A DNA stretch of 6,253 bases. It comes from Ilumatobacter sp. (GTDB lineage Bacteria > Actinomycetota > Acidimicrobiia > Acidimicrobiales > Ilumatobacteraceae). The notes under the pieces were generated by a model. It did no database searches. It saw only the letters and a program-made list of their open reading frames with translations, and had not been told where the DNA came from. The DNA lies in the NCBI GenBank assembly GCA_018666235.1, contig JABJAB010000028.1, forward strand, positions 1 to 6,253, in the 5' to 3' direction. Positions 1 to 3,904 of the stretch are shown here, one piece after another; the first letter of the stretch is position 1; each line of letters starts with the position of its first letter. The translations under genes were made by a program, and so were the position numbers.

Positions 1-174
1 CTCGCCGAACTGGTGGCCTGCATCCGCGCTCGGCTACGCATCGGCCAGCACCACGCGGAGAATCTGGTCCCCGCCCCGCCGCGCCGACTGGCCGAAGCCG
101 ATGGTGGCCGCCTCGAACTCACGGCCCAGCACCCAGCCACGTTCACATTGTCACTGCTCGCCGTCCGGCGCTGA
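1..174 (+). CDS. C-terminal fragment of a probable two-component signalling protein (5' end outside window)
   Basis: This frame is open from the first base to a TGA at 172-174 and gives 57 residues; the start lies outside the window. The last part (about residues 29-54, containing RRLAEADGGRLELT and then FTLSLL) resembles the end of a histidine-kinase HATPase_c domain, where a helix is followed by GG and two final strands. The nucleotide-binding glycine box (GLGL type) expected just before it is absent. The first 13 residues (LAELVACIRARLR) look instead like the last helix of a response-regulator receiver domain. An alternative reading is a shortened OmpR-type regulator, with LELT as the start of the DNA-binding domain. 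The fragment could be a divergent kinase, a truncated regulator or a decayed fusion. The coding frame itself is fairly convincing; the family assignment is tentative. Confidence 0.45.
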   Translation, partial: LAELVACIRARLRIGQHHAENLVPAPPRRLAEADGGRLELTAQHPATFTLSLLAVRR

Positions 175-178
175 CGAA

Positions 179-226
179 GCCCACGCGCAGGACGCGCTCA
201 GACGGATCTGACCCAGCAACGTGGGC
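179..226 (+). repeat. Nested inverted repeat just after the left-edge gene
   Basis: A perfect 7-base inverted repeat (GCCCACG at 179-185, CGTGGGC at 220-226) encloses 34 bases. These include a 5-bp stem with a CGGA tetraloop (TCAGA 198-202, TCTGA 207-211). It begins five bases after the stop of the left-edge gene. No T-run follows on the + strand, so it is not a classical intrinsic terminator. It could mark or protect the 3' end of that mRNA, or be a chance structure in GC-rich DNA. Confidence 0.3.
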
Positions 227-228
227 CG

Positions 229-255
229 AAAAAGCAGAAACCCCGGGGTTCCAGC
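229..255 (-). terminator. Intrinsic terminator of clpB
   Basis: Read on the minus strand, bases 255 to 234 form a stem of eight pairs, one of them G-U. The stem has one U-U mismatch and a CCGG loop, with AACC facing GGTT at its core. Five T residues (233-229) follow the stem directly. It lies about 80 bases past the clpB stop in the direction of clpB transcription. A GC-rich stem followed at once by a U-tract is the standard form of a Rho-independent terminator. The + strand has no T-run on its side, so it should act mainly on clpB transcripts. Confidence 0.7.
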
Positions 256-335
256 GGGAGGAATGGCCATATTCGGCCAGCCCCGATCCGTCTTCGGTGT
301 CAAGTGTGCGTCAAGAAGGCGCCGTCGGGCTCAAG

Positions 336-2849
336 TCACCGGGGCCCGGGGCCGACTGCGAGGCCTGCGACCCCACCGGTGCCGTCTGGGCCGCCCGCCT
401 CGACGACCACCGAGTCACCCTCGCCAATGGTGCCATCGAGGATCAACAGCGCAGCCGGGTCGCCGATCTCGCGTTGGATGATTCGCTTCAGCGGCCGAGC
501 ACCGAACGCCGGGTCGTAGCCCTCATGGGCCAACTGCTCCATCGCCGCATCAGAGACATCCAGAGTGATCCGCTTGTTCCCGAGCCGCACACGGAGCCGT
601 TCGAGTTGCACGTCGACGATCCGACGAAGATCGGCTTCGCTCAGCGACCTGAAGCGCACGATGTCATCGACTCGGTTGATGAACTCGGGCTTGAAGAAGT
701 CTTGGGGGTCGCCCGGCAGGTTCGACGTCATGATCAACACGACGTTCGTGAAGTCGACCGTACGTCCCTGCCCATCGGTGAGACGACCATCGTCGAGCAC
801 CTGGAGCAGTGTGTTGAAGATGTCGGGGTGGGCCTTTTCGATTTCGTCGAGCAGCACGACGGAGTACGGGCGGCGACGAACCGCTTCGGTGAGCTGGCCG
901 CCTTCGTCATAGCCGACGTATCCGGGTGGGGCGCCGACGAGGCGCGACACGGAGAACTTCTCCATGTACTCGCCCATGTCGATACGAACCATGGCCCTTT
1001 CGTCGTCGAACAAGAACTCGGCGAGCGCACGCGCCAGCTCGGTTTTGCCCACACCCGTTGGCCCGAGAAACATGAACGAACCAATTGGACGATCGGGGTC
1101 GCTCAAGCCGGCACGGCTGCGGCGGATGGCGTTGGCCACCTTGTTCACCGCGTTGTCCTGGCCGATGACCCGCTTGTCGAGTAGCCCTTCCAGGTTAACC
1201 AGCTTCTGGGTTTCGGACTCCATCAACCGGCTCATGGGGATGCCGGTCGCCTTGCCGATGACTTCGGCAATGTCTTCAGCGTCGACCTCTTCTTTCAGCA
1301 TCGCATTTGTTTCCTGCAGCTGATCGAGGTGCGTCGTCGCCTCTTCGATTCGCCGTTCGAGTTCAGGAATGCGGCCGTAGCGAATCTCAGCCGCGAGCTC
1401 AAGGTCGGACTCGCGATCGATCTGCGTCCGCAGTCCTTCCAGCTCCTCTTTGAGCGACCGAATCGCGTCGATGGCCTGCTTTTCCTGTTCCCAATGCTCC
1501 TTCATTTCAGAAACGGACGCATTGAGCTGTGCGAGTTCGTCGTGCAACATCTCGAGCCGCTCGGCGGAAGCCTTGTCGCTCTCCTTTTCGAGTGCGACCT
1601 GTTCGATCTCGAGTTGGAAGATCCGCCGCTGGACGACGTCGATCTCAGTCGGGAGCGAATCGATCTCGATGCGCAGCTTCGACGCTGCTTCATCCATGAG
1701 GTCAATCGCCTTGTCGGGCAGGAAACGCGCCGTGATGTAGCGGTCAGAGAGCACTGCTGCGCTGACGAGCGCCGAGTCTTGGATGCGCACACCGTGGTGC
1801 ACCTCGTAGCGCTCCTTGAGCCCGCGCAAAATGCCGATCGTGTCTTCCACCGAGGGTTCGCCGACGTAGACCTGCTGGAAGCGGCGTTCGAGCGCCGGAT
1901 CTTTCTCCACGTACTTGCGGTATTCGTCGAGGGTGGTCGCACCGATCATCCGCAGCTCACCGCGGGCCAGCATCGGCTTGATCATGTTGCCGGCGTCCAT
2001 TGCGCCTTCGGCACCACCGGCGCCGACAATGGTGTGCAGTTCGTCGACAAAGGTGATGACCTCGCCCTCGGCGTCGGTGATCTCCTTGAGGACCGCCTTG
2101 AGTCGCTCTTCGAACTCACCGCGGTACTTGGCCCCAGCGAGCATCGAACCGATGTCGAGCGCAATGAGCCGCTTGTTTTTCAGTCCTTCGGGGACATCAC
2201 CGTCTGCGATGCGCGCCGCAAGGCCTTCGACAATGGCCGTCTTGCCGACGCCGGGTTCGCCGATGAGAACCGGGTTGTTCTTAGTACGTCGCGAGAGGAC
2301 TTGGATCGTGCGTCGAATCTCGTCATCGCGGCCGATGACCGGGTCGATCTTGCCCTCATGAGCCCGGGCAGTGAGGTCTTGGCCGTACTTCTCGAGTGCG
2401 CCGAACTTCTCCTCGGGGTTCTGATCGGTGATGCGGTGCGAGCCGCGGACGTCTTTGAGCGCCACGAGCAGCTCTTCGGAGCCGACGTCGAGGCGATCGT
2501 TCATGGCCAACAACAGGTGCTCGACGGACAAGAAGTCGTCACCGAGATCCTTTTGATATTTCTCCGCGTTGCTGACCTTGTTGGTCAGCTCCTTGCTCAT
2601 GCGCGGCTCGTTGCCGCCGAAGGCCTTCGGGAGCGCTTGGACGCGCTCGTCGACCTTGTTGCGCACCATCAACGGCGCCTGTCCAAGCTTGGCGAGCACT
2701 GCTGGCACGATGGTGCCCTCCTGGCGCATCAATGCGCCAAGCACGTGATCGGGCGTCAACTCAGGGTTCGACAGCTCTTTTGCCTGGTCGATGGCAGCCG
2801 AAAAGGCCTCCTGAGTCTTCAGTGTCCACTTCTTCGGATCGAGTGCCAT
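336..2849 (-). CDS. clpB: ATP-dependent chaperone ClpB (Hsp100 disaggregase)
   Basis: A complete gene of 837 residues, close to the usual 850-870. ClpB forms a cytosolic hexamer that threads aggregated proteins through its pore and works with DnaK/DnaJ/GrpE. The domains come in order. The Clp N domain spans about 1-140. AAA+ domain D1 has Walker A GEPGVGKT (197-204), pore loop KYRG (241-244), Walker B ITFVDE (265-270) and an Arg-finger pair R322/R323. The coiled-coil M domain (about 396-520) separates ClpB from ClpA and ClpC. D2 has GPTGVGKT (596-603), pore loop GYVG (643-646), VVLLDE (664-669), MTSN (707-710), FINR (723-726) and sensor-2 GARPLKR (783-789). I saw no IGF/LGF-type ClpP-binding loop, as expected for a disaggregase. 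The ATG at 2849 is preferred over an in-frame TTG at 2855, because GAGGA (2863-2859) lies 9 bases before the ATG but too close to the TTG. The link between MTSNL and FKPEFINR is very short, and the C-terminus is a Gly/Pro-rich tail of about 20 residues. Confidence 0.97.
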   Translation of the reverse strand: MALDPKKWTLKTQEAFSAAIDQAKELSNPELTPDHVLGALMRQEGTIVPAVLAKLGQAPLMVRNKVDERVQALPKAFGGNEPRMSKELTNKVSNAEKYQKDLGDDFLSVEHLLLAMNDRLDVGSEELLVALKDVRGSHRITDQNPEEKFGALEKYGQDLTARAHEGKIDPVIGRDDEIRRTIQVLSRRTKNNPVLIGEPGVGKTAIVEGLAARIADGDVPEGLKNKRLIALDIGSMLAGAKYRGEFEERLKAVLKEITDAEGEVITFVDELHTIVGAGGAEGAMDAGNMIKPMLARGELRMIGATTLDEYRKYVEKDPALERRFQQVYVGEPSVEDTIGILRGLKERYEVHHGVRIQDSALVSAAVLSDRYITARFLPDKAIDLMDEAASKLRIEIDSLPTEIDVVQRRIFQLEIEQVALEKESDKASAERLEMLHDELAQLNASVSEMKEHWEQEKQAIDAIRSLKEELEGLRTQIDRESDLELAAEIRYGRIPELERRIEEATTHLDQLQETNAMLKEEVDAEDIAEVIGKATGIPMSRLMESETQKLVNLEGLLDKRVIGQDNAVNKVANAIRRSRAGLSDPDRPIGSFMFLGPTGVGKTELARALAEFLFDDERAMVRIDMGEYMEKFSVSRLVGAPPGYVGYDEGGQLTEAVRRRPYSVVLLDEIEKAHPDIFNTLLQVLDDGRLTDGQGRTVDFTNVVLIMTSNLPGDPQDFFKPEFINRVDDIVRFRSLSEADLRRIVDVQLERLRVRLGNKRITLDVSDAAMEQLAHEGYDPAFGARPLKRIIQREIGDPAALLILDGTIGEGDSVVVEAGGPDGTGGVAGLAVGPGPR

Positions 2850-2858
2850 GCTCAACGT

Positions 2859-2863
2859 TCCTC
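2859..2863 (-). promoter_or_regulatory. clpB ribosome binding site
   Basis: GAGGA on the minus strand lies 9 bases before the ATG at 2849. This spacing supports that ATG over the TTG six bases upstream, which would have only about 3 bases between site and start. Confidence 0.7.
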
Positions 2864-2888
2864 ACTGGTTCGTATGTTTATCAATAAT

Positions 2889-2909
2889 GCTGAGTGTCAT
2901 TATATCAAG
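2889..2909 (-). promoter_or_regulatory. Candidate HAIR (HspR-type) operator of clpB
   Basis: On the + strand this reads GCTGAGT, seven bases, TATCAAG. The published HAIR consensus bound by the heat-shock repressor HspR in Streptomyces and mycobacteria is CTTGAGT-N7-ACTCAAG. The site keeps the exact spacing, intact TGAGT and TCAAG cores, and 10 of 14 specified bases. It lies 40-60 bases before the clpB start and covers the -10 box, so a bound repressor would block RNA polymerase. HspR control of clpB is established in other actinobacteria. That it applies here is inferred, and no hspR gene lies in the window. Confidence 0.5.
2899..2904 (-). promoter_or_regulatory. clpB promoter -10 box (TATAAT)
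   Basis: An exact TATAAT on the minus strand overlaps the last codon region and TGA of the upstream gene (2905-2907). Transcription would start near 2892, giving a leader of about 40 bases that contains the GAGGA site. Upstream there is only a weak -35 candidate, CTGACT, about 15 bases away, which is short spacing. The AT-rich box stands out in this GC-rich sequence. It supports separate transcription of clpB rather than read-through alone. Confidence 0.55.
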
Positions 2910-3753
2910 TTCGGGGAACAGTCAGTTGGAGATGCGCCACGATGCCTTCGGCAGTGTGGGCCAGATCCTTGTACCCCCGCACGTCATCGGGCATTGCCTC
3001 GAGCGCGACGGCCAAACGACGGCGCGCTGCGGGTGTCACCACCGTGTCGAGCGGTGCGACATAGGTACGAATGGTGAACAGCACACAATTTGTTGCCGGG
3101 AAGCGGCGCAGGGTTTCGCGTTCAACACGCAGAAACATCTCCTCCGGCGCAAGGTCAGCAGGCCGCGGTGCCGCGGTGCCATCAATCGGCGTGTACCAGT
3201 CAGCGGTGTCGAGGATGCCCCAGCCAAGGCGCCAGTAACTCCGGTCGGGGCGAAGCCGATCGAAGAACCGATCAACCGGAACCGCGAGCTGGTCATTGAG
3301 GCGGGCCACGGGAGCGTGCACCTCGACCATCGTCAACCCCAGCTTGGATCGAAGGTCCCATCGGTTTGGGAAGCAGACCGAGCCGCCACCGAAACGCAAC
3401 TCTGGTCCGTTGGCGCCTGGACGTTCGACCATCAGCACCAAGTCCTCGGGCACCAGGCGCGCTGCGGCATCAAGCGGGTGGAGATCATCGCGCAGCGGTG
3501 CGCCGACGTGGGCAGCGATGGCCTCGGCAATTTCGGTCGACTCGGGCTCGATGCCGTCGAGCGCTGCGAACACCGTGTCCGGATGCCGCTGGTTCAACTC
3601 GGTTTTGTACGCCAACGCCGCTGGGGCGTCGGGGCCCCACTCGATCCAGTTGTCGAGATCGAGTGGCCGAACACCGAGCCGCCACTTGAAGTCGCCACTG
3701 GTCGGCCCCTCCATGAACGGCAGATACGGCGGTGCACTCGACACATTGCCCAC
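2905..3753 (-). CDS. DUF3445 / haem-dependent oxidative N-demethylase alpha-subunit-like protein
   Basis: A complete gene of 282 residues. It resembles the DUF3445 (HODM alpha-subunit-like) family. The characterised member from Pseudomonas is a haem enzyme with a PAS-like fold that oxidatively removes methyl groups from dimethylamine. Family-like stretches are YLPFMEGP (10-17), RLGVRPLDLDNWIE (25-38), PEDLVLM (102-108), SVCFPNRW (125-132), VEVHAPV (143-149), PVDRFFDRL (159-167), WRLGWGI (174-180), ERETLRRFP (211-219) and FTIRTYVAPL (226-235). H146 is a candidate conserved haem-pocket histidine, but this was not checked against a structure. There is no signal peptide or membrane segment, so it should be cytosolic. 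The start is a GTG, the first possible start after an in-frame TAA. A GAGGTGG (3772-3766) lies 12 bases upstream, a little far. No partner subunit, reductase or amine gene is seen nearby, so the substrate is unknown. It ends 55 bases before the clpB start on the same strand. Confidence 0.85.
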   Translation of the reverse strand: MGNVSSAPPYLPFMEGPTSGDFKWRLGVRPLDLDNWIEWGPDAPAALAYKTELNQRHPDTVFAALDGIEPESTEIAEAIAAHVGAPLRDDLHPLDAAARLVPEDLVLMVERPGANGPELRFGGGSVCFPNRWDLRSKLGLTMVEVHAPVARLNDQLAVPVDRFFDRLRPDRSYWRLGWGILDTADWYTPIDGTAAPRPADLAPEEMFLRVERETLRRFPATNCVLFTIRTYVAPLDTVVTPAARRRLAVALEAMPDDVRGYKDLAHTAEGIVAHLQLTVPRT

Positions 3754-3771
3754 GTTACGACGTCGCCACCT

Positions 3772-3791
3772 CGGCCGGTCCTGCCCGGCCG
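3772..3791 (-). repeat. GC-rich hairpin before the DUF3445 gene
   Basis: CGGCCGG (3772-3778) and CCGGCCG (3785-3791) form a perfect 7-bp stem with a 6-base loop. On the minus strand it directly abuts the GAGGTGG ribosome-binding candidate of the DUF3445 gene. If transcribed, it would lie in that gene's leader and could affect ribosome access. There is no U-tract, so it is not a terminator. Confidence 0.4.
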
Positions 3792-3799
3792 CCGATTTA

Positions 3800-3839
3800 T
3801 GTCACGACGGACTGACGCTCGACGGCTTCGTTCGTGACA
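3800..3839. repeat. Spaced inverted repeat TGTCACGA / TCGTGACA, possible operator
   Basis: Perfect 8-base arms lie at 3800-3807 and 3832-3839, separated by 24 bases. Their centres are 32 bases apart, about three helical turns, so both arms face the same side of the DNA. A further GTGACA occurs at 3877-3882. Two dimeric or looping regulator contacts between divergent promoters would look like this. The regulator is unknown and no regulator gene is in view. Confidence 0.4.
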
Positions 3840-3891
3840 CAAACGGCGGCGCACATATCGCAACGCCGGGAAGGGTGTGACAACCGCTCGG

Positions 3892-3897
3892 TATCGT
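3892..3897 (+). promoter_or_regulatory. -10-like box of the helicase gene, possibly leaderless
   Basis: TATCGT fits the TANNNT form of actinobacterial -10 boxes. Its end lies 7 bases before the A of the ATG at 3905. A transcript from it would start at or next to the start codon, a leaderless mRNA, which is common in actinobacteria. This would explain why no good ribosome binding site precedes the ATG. No clear -35 box is visible. Confidence 0.35.
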
Positions 3898-3904
3898 GAG
3901 CTGG

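Larger units (their letters stand above)
175..335. other. Convergent intergenic region
   Basis: This 161-base gap lies between the stop of the left-edge gene (+) and the stop of clpB (-). I see no convincing gene in it. It contains several inverted repeats. GCCCACG (179-185) and CGTGGGC (220-226) enclose a smaller hairpin, TCAGA-CGGA-TCTGA (198-211). The clpB terminator lies at 229-255. A short TGGCC/GGCCA stem is at 264-279. A direct repeat GTCAAG-N5-GTCAAG is at 299-315. Such stacked hairpins suit a place where two converging transcripts end. Confidence 0.6.
3754..3904. other. Divergent intergenic region
   Basis: This 151-base gap separates two genes transcribed away from each other, so it must hold the promoters of both. 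It contains a GC-rich hairpin next to the DUF3445 start (3772-3791) and a spaced inverted repeat (3800-3839). It also has a third GTGACA (3877-3882) and a TATCGT -10-like box just before the helicase start. I see no small gene in it. Confidence 0.6.

Noticed and set aside
297..1184. A 295-codon + strand open frame opposite the clpB 3' half
   Set aside because: It is a shadow of clpB codon usage, with no plausible domain or ribosome binding site.
2889..2909. CIRCE element (HrcA site) before clpB
   Set aside because: A GAGTG-like half is present but there is no matching inverted half at the nine-base CIRCE spacing. The HAIR pattern fits much better.
1329..3077. A 582-codon open frame on the + strand opposite clpB
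   Set aside because: It is antisense to a certain clpB gene, crosses its promoter and runs into the next gene. Long antisense frames are expected where GC-rich third positions suppress stops, and its translation looks like no known protein.
2848..3837. A 329-codon + strand open frame opposite the DUF3445 gene
   Set aside because: The minus-strand frame matches a known family along its length; this one is its antisense shadow.
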